Assembly (NCBI RefSeq): GCF_000149955.1
Contig: NC_030993.1
Span: 3,402,743 to 3,466,742, forward strand
Source: Fusarium oxysporum f. sp. lycopersici 4287
Taxonomy: Eukaryota > Ascomycota > Sordariomycetes > Hypocreales > Nectriaceae
Length of the DNA: 64,000 nucleotides
Direction of reading: 5' to 3'
The notes under the pieces are model-generated. The model was given only the letters and a program-made list of their open reading frames with translations, was not told the origin of the DNA and did no database searches. A program made the position numbers and the translations under genes. Within the stretch, counting starts at the first letter, position 1. Each line of letters begins with the position of its first letter. Of this stretch, positions 25,476 to 37,376 are shown piece by piece.

Positions 25476-26105
25476 ATGACTCGATGCATTCACGACATTG
25501 CTCAGCGACGATTGATGTCTGAGTTTATGTCAGCTCTGCGGATGCGAGGGCATGCATTGGATATAACCATCATCACCTCAACACTCAGCATTTAATGTCT
25601 TATCACGGACCGGAGTCACGGAGTATTAGGGAAAACAGGTAAAATGTTATGCCCTTTATATGTTTTTTTTTTTTTTTTTTGTTTCGGATACGCCTGGCAC
25701 GATTGCTTTTTTGTAGACGATGGAAATGTGGGCTGGCTTCTTGTAACGATTCGCATTGCGAGAGTATATAGTTGATGGAGGAACGGCTAGGACAAACAAT
25801 ATAAGTATTGGCTCAACGATTGATGCGCGACGCATGAATTGATCTGTGATGTGAAATATGAATCGTTGACGTACCTGATTGATGGGTATCTTGCCCGAAG
25901 GCGCTGCATATTCGTGTCGTCGTCAGTCGTTACAAGCTATATGGCCAAGCAAGATGTATATACCGCGCTTCAATGCGCCCGTCCCAAGCATTCATACTAA
26001 GCAATCGCCCAAGTATTTATCCCCAGCAACTATCGCATCAACCACCCTCATGAAAACTCCTCATCTCCTTCCATCGCAAGCCTGGCTCCATCCTCCATCC
26101 AAGGC
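25476..26105. other. Convergent 3' region between btgC and the coiled-coil gene
   Basis: Contains the 3' UTRs of the two convergent genes and a poly-T run at about 25664-25680. No gene seen. Confidence 0.5.
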
Positions 26106-26951
26106 TCAATTCCCAGGCTGACACGTCCCCTCCCCTTCCTCATCCCTTCCCTGCGTCTGACTTCTAGGCGTGAGAGGTCTAGGGTGCGAATAGGCGACGG
26201 CAGACAAACCCTCGATGCCCTCAATGGGGCAGTGGAACATGCCTGGAGGAACAGATGCGGCCTTGCTCATGTCGGCGTTCATCATGCCAATCGTCCCAGC
26301 CTTCCACATGTCGCGCTCCTGCGTGAACTTGTCGAGTTTGTTTTCGAGAGCGGCGATTCTTCTAGCGTACTCGCGGAGGGTGTTGATGACCTTGTCCATG
26401 TCTTCTCGCAGTTCTCCGGTACTGTTTGGGATGGAGAAGTCAAAGTCTGGGGGGGAGACGCGAGCTTGGGGCTGCGGGATTGCGTGGAGCGGTGCCTGGG
26501 TGACATTGTATGCAGCCGGATTGCCGTTGAAGGTACTTGGGTTAGCAGGATACGCATCCTGCGGCGCATTGAACGCAGGCCCACTGCTCATATACGGCAT
26601 CGGATTCGGCGAAGGGGTTGGAACGCCCATACGGGCAGTCGCGAGAAGACGGCCGGTGACTTCTCGCTGAAGATGAAGGCTCACCATGGCGGAGATGTCA
26701 GTTCCGCACGGGGCCTTGCCGACCTTTTGTCTATCAATCGTCAGTCTTAGTCAATTGCAACTGAGGAGAGACGGTTACCTCTTCAGCATGATAGAATCGC
26801 ATGCATCTTCGAGAAGCGAACGCTTAAGTCTCTCGTCGGCGTAGATGTACTCGTGCTTGCGAGTTGCTCGATCACAGACCTGCCATAGTGCTTGGTACTC
26901 TGCTTCGCGGGCTGCTCTGTCTGGCTTTGCTTCTGGGGATGAAGACGCCAT
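26106..26951 (-). CDS. Coiled-coil hypothetical protein, 265 aa
   Basis: Two exons: 26951-26779 and 26730-26106. The 48-nt intron (GTAACC...ttgatag, CTGAC branch) joins DSIMLKR to QKVGKAPCG in frame. The N-terminal ~75 residues are charged and helical (AAREAEYQALWQVCDRATRK, DERLKRSLLEDACDS). A Pro/Asn-rich middle follows, then a likely coiled coil LREDMDKVINTLREYARR and IAALENKLDKFTQERDMWK. No catalytic motif, signal peptide or membrane helix. I do not recognise the family. The gene is followed downstream by convergent btgC. Its upstream side runs into a low-complexity repeat tract and the assembly gap. Confidence 0.75.
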
Positions 26952-27182
26952 AGTGATTGAGCTTCAATGGTAGATTGAGCTATTGGTCTAAAACTGTAGA
27001 ATATTTGTTGCAGATTTGATGTAATTGACTGAGCTTTGTGAGTTGGATGAAGGATGACAAGAAGAGACGGAATTTATAAGAGGGGGATTGAAGAGGCAGT
27101 GAATCACTGCGCGATGCGCACTTAGACGGGGTTCCTAAAAAGAGAGTGAATTGCTTAGGAGAGGTCATGGCGGGTTAGAGGA

Positions 27183-27282
27183 NNNNNNNNNNNNNNNNNN
27201 NNNNNNNNNNNNNNNNNNNNNNNNNNNNNNNNNNNNNNNNNNNNNNNNNNNNNNNNNNNNNNNNNNNNNNNNNNNNNNNNNN
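27183..27282. other. Assembly gap (100 N)
   Basis: Exactly 100 undetermined bases, a conventional scaffold-gap size, so the true length is unknown. It borders a purine-rich tandem tract. Confidence 1.
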
Positions 27283-27479
27283 GTGGAGATGAGGATAGAT
27301 GAGGATAGATGAGGAGGATGTTAGAGGACTTTTGGCAGTGAATTGAAGATATGTGATAAAGTGAGATGAACTTGACAAAGAGAGGAACTGGATGGACTTA
27401 CTGGAAAGCTCAAGGTCTTCGAAGTGAAGGTGCGCGACGATGTTGGTAGTGGTCAAGTTGGAGATGTTGATCTTGAGGA

Positions 27480-27860
27480 TGATGGCCTTGGTGAGGAAGA
27501 AGGTTTGAGTTGGAGTAGATGAAGAAGAGAACTGAAATGGCAAAGAAGAGCCTTCAAAGTCCAGAAGCAAAGGATCGCGACTACAGAATTGAATGGCGAG
27601 GACAAGTTATGAAAATGTTTGCCAGAAGTTGATGATGTTGGAAGAGGTTAGAAGAGAGGGTGAGGGTCGTGAAGTGAGGATGAACGATTGAGCCGAAATA
27701 GATGAAGTAGAGGAACGGAAAGATAAAGAAGAGCCTTAAAAGTCCAGAAGAAAAGGACTGCGACAACAGAATTGAAGAGTGAATGCCCGCTACAGAGATG
27801 GCTGTTGGGATTGACTCGATATTGGATGAGGTTAGAAGAGAAGGCGAAGATCATGCATGA
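27480..27860. repeat. Two diverged tandem copies of a ~183-bp purine-rich unit
   Basis: AAGAAGAGCCTT...AGTCCAGAAG...ACAGAATTGAA occurs at 27542 and again at 27725. GAGGTTAGAAGAGA occurs at about 27643 and 27828. The spacing is about 183-185 bp in both cases, with roughly 80% identity by eye in the clearest part. Confidence 0.7.
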
Positions 27861-28081
27861 CAAGAGGCCGAGGGAAGATCAAAGAGACTGGAAACATTGG
27901 ACATCAAAGCGTGACATTGAATTACCCAAGGAGAGCATGTCTAAAGGAATTGAGCATGAGAGGAGAAGCCCATCAGTGAGTGCAGCGCACAGTCTTCGCA
28001 GCCACCAGCAACTGAAGCCCAAGATGCAGACCATCGGCAGACTCAAATGAACACTCGTCATTTAACAATTACTAACAACGA

Positions 28082-29055
28082 TTAATTAAAAGTGGTAGCC
28101 TCAAGCTTCTTCACCAATTCCTCTTCCTCATCACTCTCCTTCTTCTCCTCTCCATTCTCAATCTCAACCTCCTCAATCACAATCCCCTTCCCTTTGGCTT
28201 CACCCTCCTCCTCACTTTTAGGTTTCCAATATATACTCGTCGTCGAAAACGCACAATCCAGTCTCTCCTGTGGAAAGTCACAGCGTTCGTATGCCTTGTG
28301 CATTCTCTCCACGTTCTCGATATGCTCGTCTGCAAAGATACTGTTCCCAATTAGCACCAACCCATCACCCTCACCGAGCGCAATATCAACTTCAGGGCAT
28401 AACTTACTCTCCCCAATCTTCCCAGCCAGTCCCAACAAACAGCGCAGGAAGTTCACCCTTTAGCGCATCGTTGTACACAGGTCTGTAGAGATGAACGCCA
28501 AAGAAGAGCGTCTTCTCATCGACCATCTGTGTACCCTTCGGATCATCAAGAACGGTATGGCCGATATTCTCGAGAAACCTTTTGTCGGAGGCGTTGAAGG
28601 CTGGGTCTTGGAAGAATGTCTCAACCTTTCCACTCGTAATTTTCTCTGCTCAGGTCAGTCCCGTTCATGTACAATTTGATGAGAGTAGACGTACCCAGTT
28701 CTTCAACCATGATCTCAAAAGCCGCAAGTTGCGCAAACGTTGATCTCTTGCCATCAAGATTAAGCCCGTCATTCGGATCAAATGTCCCAACACCCAAATG
28801 AACCGCCTTATCAATCTCTGTCAAATGCGACGCCTTCGCCGTGACAAGTTCACGAAGACGAGGACAAGAGTACGCTTCCTCCTCCCATCTCTTGCGATGC
28901 TGCCTATAATCCTTCTCCAAATCCTCCGGACTCCTAAGACCTTCCGTCTGAGGCTTCGCGTGTCTCGATGAGTGAGATTCGGTATTGTTTCGTCTGTTCT
29001 TGCGTCCCTTGCGCACGACTCTCGTCCAGTCTGAAGAATCCTGTGATGAAGACAT
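28082..29055 (-). CDS. SRR1-like domain protein, 285 aa
   Basis: Three exons: 29055-28695, 28645-28408 and 28340-28082. Introns of 49 nt (GTACGT...gagcag) and 67 nt (GTAAGT...ggaacag, GCTAAT branch) restore one frame. The SRR1-type order is visible: KAVHLGVGTFDP, then STFAQLAAFEIMVEEL, FNASDKRFLENIGHTVLDDP, VDEKTLFFGVHLYRP, LPALFVGTGWEDW and the terminal CAFSTTSIYWKP. The N-terminus is Lys/Arg-rich (RKGRKNRRNN) and the C-terminus is a Glu/Lys-rich tail. The SRR1 domain was named after an Arabidopsis light/clock protein; the fungal role is unknown. The length is near that of fungal SRR1-like proteins. Start: first ATG at 29055-29053. An alternative frame across intron 2 is open but would lose the FVGTGW segment. 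Confidence 0.8.
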
Positions 29056-30283
29056 TGTGAAGCTAAATATTGAACGTGAAGCCAAAGCCAATGTGCATAA
29101 AACAAAATTGGCAGAAAATGAAGTGAGATGATGAATCAATTGATACGATCGTGTAAAAGTTGGGGAATAATGGTGAGATGTTCACTTATAGTGAGTCTCT
29201 CAGTGAAGATTGTCGTGAAGATTGAGATTTCGATACTCCACAGGGCTCGGTGAGCGTCGGTGAAGACAAGGTGAGTTTTAGGATCTTAGTGGCGTTTTGA
29301 GTTCAATGTTTAAAAACGATGGAGAATAAAACTCCGACTGGTCTGTCTCTGCCCAAATTATATAGCCCAGCGACGACATGATTGCTCGTTCTGTGAAATA
29401 TTTGTTATTATCGTCATGCTGTGGCTTGCCATGTCACAAATTGAAGACATCCGTAAGGCGCATGATTGAAGAACCCATGGTCCAACAAGCACAAGTTAAA
29501 CCCTCTCTCTCACCGAAAATGCAACGATAGCACAGAGCACAAAGGGACAGCCAATCACAAGCCGTACTGATAAGAGCATCAGCTTACGGTAGTGTCTGCG
29601 TCTGTGCTTGTCTAGCTTGTGTGTCTCTGGTGATGGATGTGACCATCTTGGCGTCTACGCGGCACCCAAGCCCCGAGCCTCAAACTATCACCAAAGCCAT
29701 CATCAGATCAAACCGCGGCTACGAATCGTTCATCGGCTCTCCTGATCCGATCTTTCCATGAAGTGAGTCGACCTCTCCAGTCTCCACCGTCCCTTTTTGC
29801 AGTCTTCATTAACCGGCATATCCCATCACCAACCCCCGCCCCTCTACCCCATCGACTCCAATATCTCATTGGCTCACCTCTAAGATAAGTCTAGCGCCAG
29901 CGCTTAAAGCATCTCCAGTCACAGCCCAGAAACGCCCTGTAGCCCTGTAAATCACTCATCCCACTGATCCCATTGGCCGTGTGTTCCCGTTCTGCAGCAG
30001 GGGTCACACCCTCCAAGATGCATCGTCAACGGCCTCTTACTGGGCCATCACATCCAATGTTGAGCTGGGCGGCTGCAAAGATGGCCACCCAGCGCAGTGC
30101 CTTAAGACCAGAACTCGCGGCCTCCTCTTCATCTTCCTTTTTCTCCGAAGAAGCTCTTGTTTTATCATAGTCGTTGGTTTGTGAAATTTTTAAATGTTCG
30201 AGGCTGAGCCTTGTTCTTGTTCTTTGTCTGTTTGCTAGAGAGTATCACCCAATACTACGAGATAAACCACACAAACCGCAATC
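29056..30283. other. Divergent promoter region, 1.2 kb
   Basis: Between the SRR1-like gene (minus) and the BIM1-like gene (plus). Short plus-strand frames near 29973-30184 lack any signal. No repeat or RNA gene seen. Confidence 0.5.
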
Positions 30284-31098
30284 ATGAGGACGTCAGCATT
30301 CATCTCGGTCCTCCTCGCGACAATCGTGTCAGCACACAGCGTGATTACCTATCCCGGCTGGCGAGGAAACAACCTCATAACCAACGCAACATTTCCCTAC
30401 GGCATGCAATGGATCTACCCATGTACGTCCCCCTCTACTCTCTCACCTCTCCTCAGCGACACCAATTAACATCATCAGGCGGCGGTCACAATGTCACGAC
30501 AAACAGAACATACTGGCCCACAAGAGGCGGCGCTGTCGCATTCCAGCCCGGCTGGTTCCGCGGCCACGAGACAGCCTTCGCCTACGTGAACATGGGCTTT
30601 GGCGACGACGGTCCTGACGGCGGCCCAGCGAACATGACACAGCCTGTCGTCCCCATGTTCCAGATCCTCGGTCCCACCAACAATCCCTTCCCCGGAACCA
30701 TCTGTCTCCCTCAGGTGCCTCTGCCCAAGAACACCACCGTAAAGGCAGGCGACAAGGCTACAATCCAAGTTGTAGAACTCGCCGTTCACGGTGCAGCTCT
30801 GTACTCTGTACGTCCTCCATCCCCCGAAATTTGCATTGAAGGAAAGGTTGGCTAACATGTGCAGTGCGTCGACATCATCTTCGCAGAGCCAGGAGACAAG
30901 AGAATCGCCGAAGTTAACGAGACAAACTGCTTCAACTCCACCGACATCGGCTTCGCAGAGATCTACACCATCACGACCAAGCAATCGGGCTCCGACGCCT
31001 ACGTTAGCGAATCCGGCGCGACACAAACCCTGCGCCAGCTGAACATGGCAGGCTGGCTACCGCTCGTGGCAGCGGGTGCATATGCCCTGTTTGCGTGA
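30284..31098 (+). CDS. BIM1-like (X325) copper-binding, GPI-type secreted protein, 233 aa
   Basis: Three exons: 30284-30422, 30479-30807 and 30865-31098. Introns of 56 and 57 nt (GTACGT...catcag; GTACGT...gtgcag). The signal peptide MRTSAFISVLLATIVSA is followed directly by His18, so cleavage exposes an N-terminal histidine as needed for the copper brace of the LPMO-like X325 family (BIM1 copper-acquisition factors). Further seen: several N-glycosylation sites (NAT, NVT, NRT, NMT, NTT, NET, NST), the HGAALYSCVDI segment typical of the family, and a hydrophobic C-terminus (AGWLPLVAAGAYALFA) that fits GPI attachment. The protein would sit at the plasma membrane or cell wall. Family members are linked to copper uptake rather than polysaccharide cleavage. 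The exact binding ligands here are inference. Confidence 0.88.
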
Positions 31099-31622
31099 TT
31101 GACGAGACCGATATGAAAGAAAATTGTATAAAGCATAATGACTGGCGTTTTTACGGGCGGGGAACTTTGGTATATCCCTGGGTTTTATTGTTTATATCCC
31201 TTCATTTATTTTTATAATGTTGCGGCTGTCCTGAGGGGACTGAGATACCGCACGTGGTGTGTTGTTGGAGGAGCTTTATCTGCTTCATTCATTTGAGACA
31301 CCGCGTAGGATGAGAATCTACGACTATTCAAGTTCATGAACCACGCTATTGATGTGATAAATTGTCGTGAGAATGAGATGCTAGAGTTTTGAAGTGAGAT
31401 GAAATGAGACGATGGCTCACGGTTGAGATCAATTGACAGACGCCTCTCACAACGCCACAGACATCACAATCACCACAAAGCCATTGCGTATCAATCTATC
31501 GCATTCGTCTACCACTAATTCTATGTGTTTCTCTTCTAAATCCGTACATCCGCCGTTCCACGTCAAGCAGAACCCGTCTTGGCGCTGTATCTGCCTGCAT
31601 ACCCGTCACCATCATATCACAT
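31099..31622. other. Convergent 3' region
   Basis: 3' UTRs of the BIM1-like gene and of LUB1, which converge here. No structure seen. Confidence 0.5.
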
Positions 31623-34036
31623 TCACGGAGCGACCTTAGCGCACTCGGCCGCGACAGACTTGACACGCTCCTCAGAGCTTCGTCCAACAGCACTCTGGAT
31701 CCACCCCTTGATACCGAGATTAGCCGCCTCCGCCTTTGATGCGGAGAGCAATGTGCCGAGCGCTACTAGGGCGCGGTATAGAACCTCTGAGTCTGTTTGA
31801 CCATCACGGGAGAGGATCGTGCCGAGAAGGATAGCGAGACGGCGACGCTGATCGGGTGTGAGGAGGCGCTCGCGATGGACGAGCACTGAGAGGTTGATTG
31901 CTGCGGTTGTAGCAGCGATGAGGACGTTGCGATTGAACGGCCCGATGGGTTCCGAGGACACACCAACGATACGCTCCAGGAACGAAATGGCCTCGTCCGA
32001 TTGAGCACTAACAATCGAGCGGCCATTCGCGGTGGAGAAGATGTTGGCGAGGGTACGTAGACCCATCATGGCAGCGTTCTCGTTGGGAGTTTCGCCCTGG
32101 GGTAGAGAGGACGCGAAAGCAAGGTCGAGAAGGGAGCCAACGGTAGGGTCAGAGAATTGAGCGACGAGAGGGTACTTCGCGACACAACGAAGGAGATCAA
32201 GACCGGCGAGACGGTCAGAGTAGGGCCATTGTGTAAGGATGCGGACGAGAAGAGGCAGGGCTGTTTGGGGAACGGGTTTGTTAGACTCAAGCGCGGCGCG
32301 CAGTTCCGACAGCACAGATTCATCGGATGGGTTCAAAGCGGCATCTTTGCGGCCCGATGAGATCATGTTCTTGTTGACGGTCAAGATTTTGTTGAAGATT
32401 GCTGGTGTTGTCAGTAATTGAGCAAAAGCAGAGGTACAGACCTCTTACCTTCGTATTTGGCTGCTGTAATGCTGAGATAGTCCTTCTGGGGGAGCACCTT
32501 GGGCTGGGTGTTCTCACCAGGTCGGTATCGTGACTCGGTACCAAGAGGATCAGGCCCGCTGGCCTCTGAAGTTTGACCAAGAGTAGCTCCCTTGGTATTT
32601 TCGGTGATGAAGTTGGCCACATTGTCAAGATACGAGAGCGGTAGCTCATTGTCGCCCAAGAACTTGGTGGCTCGCTCGTAAGGGTTCTCAGAGAGGTTGT
32701 AAGGGAGCTTCAGAGGAGGCTTGCCATCCTCAATATCGACATCAAAGACGTAGTCATACATCTTTCCTTGATACTCAACCTTCTTACCAGTGCTGGCGAC
32801 AGCATCAACGACTGTACCAACATTGACCCATTGCTGTTGGCTCACTGACCACGTATGAGCAGTGACATTGCCATTATCCTCCTTGATCATCTGAACCTGC
32901 CCCTCCTTGGTACCCGCCTTGCTGGTAAGGAACTCCGGACCAGGAAGCTTCTCCTTGTTGACACCCCCGACCTGTTGCTGAGGGATCGATGACGCCTTGA
33001 CAGACTCTTCAAACTCCTTGAGTGTCGCTTCATCGGCAGTACGGTCGGGGCTTCGTGTAAAGACGCGGGCAATACTATCGCTGGCACCCGTAACGATGTC
33101 GCCGGTCTCGGGGTTCGCAGCGACTGTCCATACCGAAATGGCGGGATGTGTGATTGTCTGTACACACTCGGTACCCTTCCATATCCTGACGGTACGATCC
33201 TCTCCCGAACTAACCAGCTCACCTGTCGGGAGACTGGCCAAACTGTAGACAAAGCTTTCGTGTCCATGCAGCTCGGCGACTTGTTGGCCATTCAGCTTCC
33301 ACAGGCGGATTGTTCCGTCGTTGCTTGCGCTCGCAATGTCTGCACCACTGGGATGACCGTTGGGTACACGACAGAGAGCGCGGACAACATCAGGTGTGTA
33401 GATGGTAGAGCTTGGCGACACCTCACCAGCAGTAGACTGCCGCAGGTCAAAGATACGAATGCTCTTGTCAGCGCAACCAGTCACTACTGTGTGCTCATCA
33501 AATGCAACAACGCTCCAGACCGCCATGCTTTCGTGGCCGCTCAACGAGAGCTCTGTTTCCCATTTCTCAGGGCTCCATACCCGCGCCTGACCATCCCAGC
33601 CGCCTGATACCAAGTATTTGCCGTCGGGTGAGACGTCGAGCGTGCAAACGTTGTGAGAATGACCGATCAAGAGACGTTCGGCGTTATCGGAGCTGGAAGC
33701 TTTGGGGGACTTGACTTCGATGATGGTATCCTTGCCACCAGAGACAACATAGCCGTCTGGGTGCTCACTGGACGGAGGAAAGAAGGAGATCGAGTTGACG
33801 TATTCGGAGCCACGGCTGACCAGGGTTGCGTCGAAGTTCGGGGGAGATGCTTGGGTGCGGCGCCATATGCGGACGCTGCAATCGCGGGAGGCGGTTAAGA
33901 CGGTATCGGGAGAGGGGAAGGTTGCGGCTCGAACCTATCGATCCGTTAGTGTTTCGAGATGCAGAGAACATCGCCTAATAATGCCTACATCGGATTCGTG
34001 CCCGACCAATTGCGCCGACAGCTTGAAGTCGGTCAT
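31623..34036 (-). CDS. lub1: Lub1/Doa1 (Ufd3, PLAP) ubiquitin homeostasis protein, 770 aa
   Basis: WD40-PFU-PUL adaptor of Cdc48/p97 that controls free ubiquitin levels and ubiquitinated cargo sorting. Three exons: 34036-33989 (16 codons), 33934-32449 and 32401-31623. Introns of 54 nt (GTAGGC...cgatag) and 47 nt (GTAAGA...acaccag). Seen in order: FKLSAQLVGHESDVRAATFP and six to seven WD40 repeats to about residue 300 (GGWDGQARVWSPEKWE; ASNDGTIRLWKLNG; GEDRTVRIWKG). The PFU domain follows around 360-460 (AHTWSVSQQQWVNVGTVVDA; YDYVFDVDIEDGKPPLKLPY). The C-terminal PUL armadillo-like domain runs from about residue 510 (FNKILTVNKNM to the end). The length matches the family. It is divergent from the STRAP gene, with a short TIR element between them. 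Confidence 0.95.
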
Positions 34037-35516
34037 TTTTCTGGAGGTTGGTTTGGTGGACGTATGATGAGAGGACGTGACACTGCTGAATGCAGTGGAG
34101 GGGGGAGCTTGATGAATGACTGGACGATGATGCAACTGGGTCAAGAAAGAGAACGGCTTGCTATCTCTCCAAACAAGGGTAACGCCAACGACAAAAAATC
34201 TGAATCACAGGAATATGGAAGAGGTTGTATCGTCAAAAAGTCATCAAAGGAACTGGAGAAACGTGACAAATCGTAGAGTTGTTCGTTGGTCAGTAATGGA
34301 AGCTGATCGATTGATTGCCCCTTCCCGTCGGATCTGTCCCGTCCAGCTTAAGCCACAATGCGTCACTAAGCACCAGCCACCTCCACTTGGCCGGGCATAT
34401 CGCTCGGGCTTAGATGTCGTGAACGATCCGGGCCAAGGGGAGGCAATAAAACTCCAGACTTTAATTCTGGACGAAAAAAAAAAAAAGATTTAGGCAGGAT
34501 TTAGGTAAATTGGCCTAAACCCAGGGGTCTCTTAACTCTCTTTGATGGGTTTATTTTGGCAATCTCCTCCACAGTCTGAAGTTTTATTGTTCCCTCGGGC
34601 GGGCATTATTGCTTCTCATTTAAGCATACCTTGGGTAGGCTAAAATTAGAATACTGCATATATCATAAGTCATTGTTCTACCTTCATGGTGATACTGCTT
34701 TAGTAAGAGTTGGGCAGAAATAGCTGTTGAGAAGACTCAGGAGAGTGCAGTATATATCTTGCGTGGGATTCCGGACCTTTTCTCAACGCTGTACGCTGAA
34801 CCAAAAGAGGCCTTACACAATTAGACACCGTAAAACACCTCTTTATCTGTCTCACAAATAATTCCTTGTCCTGTATCATCAATATCTTTGTCTCTTAAGT
34901 CGAGTCAAGATATTGTAGCCCCCAAGTGTACCCCGCTTTGTGGCGGTGCCCACCGGAAAGAAGGACCCCGTCGTGTAACCCCGCTGCTCAAGTCGGGCAA
35001 GCGTGACCCTGTCATTTTGAATGCGCGCCGCCGTTTCCTTCCCTGTCCAACCTGTTTCGTCCTCCCCGTCTTCGCAAATATTTGGCAAATTCATCACCGC
35101 CCTCCTTTCCTCTCTCTCTTCTCTCCTTTCTCTTCTCAAGGGGGTTCGCTTTGGGGGCAATATTCACGCTTCTTGACCTCACGACACGACCTGATACAAT
35201 CACGACCTTAACGTTCCGATTCTCCATCTCTTTCCTTCAAGTTTTGGGCTCGTCATTGTCATTTGCTCGAGAAAGACGCTCCACACTTCTGCGACGACAC
35301 GCGACAAGCTCTGCCACGAGTCACGATTTAAATCACTCTTAACGACGCATACGACTGTTACGGCCTCTCTCATTTTCCAATTTTGACATCCTCGATTAAT
35401 ATCGGGTATCTCGCTACTCTCTAGACCGACATCGAATACTACAGCTGGCCGCAATTGGCTAGATTCCCATCAACGAACCGATTCCCCGCTCGTCTTCGCT
35501 TCTCTATTCTGTCGCA
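34037..35516. other. Divergent promoter region of LUB1 and STRAP
   Basis: 1.5 kb between divergent starts. It holds a ~168-bp TIR element at 34433-34600. The STRAP-side leader (35080-35500) is CT-rich on the plus strand. Confidence 0.6.
34433..34600 (+). mobile_element. Short TIR element (copy E1), 168 bp
   Basis: The left end reads CAAGGGGAGGCAATAAAACT. The right end, reverse-complemented, reads CCGAGGGAACAATAAAACTT. Both continue with YCAGACT, forming imperfect terminal inverted repeats of about 25-28 nt. The same left end and internal ACTTAG/GTAAGTT-type motifs recur in copies at 49620-49757 and 51629-51769. It has no coding capacity. The terminal pattern partly resembles the Fusarium mimp repeat (CAGTGGG..GCAATAA) but has mismatches and I see no TA target duplication, so the superfamily is left open. 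Confidence 0.65.
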
Positions 35517-36715
35517 ATGGCTTCCGAACCTCGACAATACCATCCTCTGACCTGCCACGGTCATTCTCGACCTGTTCCTCATATCGCCTTCTCTGCCTTT
35601 GAGAAGGAAAATGAGAAGGAAATTGAGAAGAAGACCGACAGCTTCTTTCTGATCTCGGCCTGCAAAGGTGCGTCAATGTCTTGTCTCAACAGAGCGCATA
35701 TTGACATGATATAGATGGCAACCCTATGCTTCGAAACGGTATGACCGGCGACTGGTAGGTCACTGTCAACTGGATCTAGTAGCTCCTCTGACTTGCATAG
35801 GATTGGCACTTTTATCGGTCACAAGGGTGCTGTTTGGCAAGCTAGACTGAGCCCTGATACTTGCAGCGCAGCGACTGCATCGGCCGATTTCACAGCGTGA
35901 GTATTCTCCGTCACAAAACCCAGCTCCGCTGACATTTGCATAGCAAAATTTGGGACACCTACTCCGGCGAGTTGCTCTATACGCTGCAACACGATCACAT
36001 TGTCCGTGCCATTGCCTACCCTCCCGACAACTCGGATCTTATCGCGACCGGTGGTTTCGAGAAGAAGCTGCGCATCTTTGATCTCTCGGAGCTGTCTTCT
36101 ACTGGGTCCCCTGCTACAATCCCCGCCTCCGCTGGCTTCGAGATCGGCGAAGGTGTTCATACTGGTTCGATCAAGTTCATTTGCTGGACCCAGGACCCTA
36201 ACATCGTTGTGACCGCATCCGACAAGACAATCCGATGGCTCGACCTGCCTAGCCGGGCCTGTATCCGACACGAAGTTCTTGATGGAGACATCAAGTCTTG
36301 CGAGATGGTGTCACTGGATTCCCAGTATGCTTCCCCTACCGACATTGGCGGCGGATTGCCAGTTCTCGCTGTTGCTGCTGGAAAGACGGCGTACTTTTGG
36401 GGTGGTCGCAATGCTATGGACGAGCTCAAGCGCTTTCCTCTGAGCTACACTATCGCTAGTGTTGCGCTCGACCTCAAGGGTCGCAAGCTAGTTGTCGGTG
36501 AGGAGCCCGGCACGTGGGCCAAGGTTATCCGATACGACGATGGAAAGGAACTCGATGTACACAAAGGACATCACGGACCTATCTGGTCAATTGCATTCTC
36601 GCCTGATGGCAAGATGTATGCCACAGGATCGGAGGATGGTACCATCAAGCTTTGGAAGAATTGTGAGGGCTTCTACGGGCTCTGGCGCGGAGGCGGAGAG
36701 AAAGTTGCAGAATAG
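35517..36715 (+). CDS. STRAP/unrip-type WD40 protein, 352 aa
   Basis: Four exons: 35517-35667, 35715-35754 (40 nt), 35801-35896 and 35944-36715. Introns of 46-47 nt with GT..TAG ends. Phases join as SACK-DGNPM, GDW-IGTF and DFTA-KIWD. The product is a seven-bladed WD40 propeller opening with RQYHPLTCHGHSRPVPHIAFS, then GTFIGHKGAVWQARLSPD, ATASADFTAKIWDTYSGE, IATGGFEKKLRIFDL, WLDLPSR and GHHGPIWSIAFSPDG, ending ATGSEDGTIKLWKN. This is the signature of serine/threonine kinase receptor-associated protein (STRAP), which in animals works in the SMN complex and TGF-beta signalling; the fungal role is less clear. The length is the usual ~350 residues. The start ATG is preceded by a CT-rich leader. 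Confidence 0.93.
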
Positions 36716-37376
36716 GAACGCAGACTGATCTCTACATCCACGGACAATTCGGAGGCTGATGCTAAGTCCGAGTTCTCGTCCACTACAAAGGGTAGTAAGC
36801 GTGACATGGCCAGTCGCGCGAGTCTTGGACGCTCATTCAGAACTGAGAGCAGCGAGCACTCACACCGAACAGGCAGTCCTCTTGGCTACCTGTTCAACCA
36901 TCACTGGTGATTAGCTGTTTAATGGGGAGCTTGTTGACAGTTGATATACGCATTTTGAAGGGAGATTGAGAAGTTTTCTATGTTAGACACGACACAGTTT
37001 AGTGGAGATGGCCTCAGAGGCCGATGATGAGGGCAACAGATTAAATACCTATCTACAGACGCTTTAATACAATAGTGTACTATCAGCCGACTAGCTATCC
37101 AGCCCGTCCAGTCAATCTCAATGCCATCATTTCACCTCACTTTAGTCCTATCGTCCAAGTAGGCTATCTACTCTCTATCTATAGAAAGTTCATCCAGTCT
37201 ACCTAGCCACAGTTAGTCAGTCTCTATTCTACGACCAAGATCCCAATTCAGGGGGCGCATACTTAGCATTGCCCAAAAGACCTCACCAAGAGAAAAAGCT
37301 CATTCACAAATTGTGTACAACTTTAACTTCTGCAGCTTACGAGGGACACATCTACTTCGCGGTACGCATCTTGGCC
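36716..37376. other. Convergent 3' region
   Basis: 3' UTR of the STRAP gene and downstream side of the 122-aa gene. A stop codon that would close the unshifted frame of that gene lies at 37354-37352. No other structure. Confidence 0.5.

Larger units (their letters stand above)
26952..28081. other. Purine-rich repeat tract with assembly gap
   Basis: Between two minus-strand genes. Holds the 100-N gap (27183-27282), a GAGGATAGAT short repeat just after it, and an approximately 183-bp duplicated unit (27480-27860). The minus-strand Ser/Leu/Phe-rich frames crossing this tract come from the purine bias and are not called as genes. Confidence 0.6.

Noticed and set aside
27175..27863. Ser/Leu/Phe-rich minus-strand frames around the gap
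   Set aside because: Produced by purine-rich tandem sequence, one includes the N run, and none has coding support.
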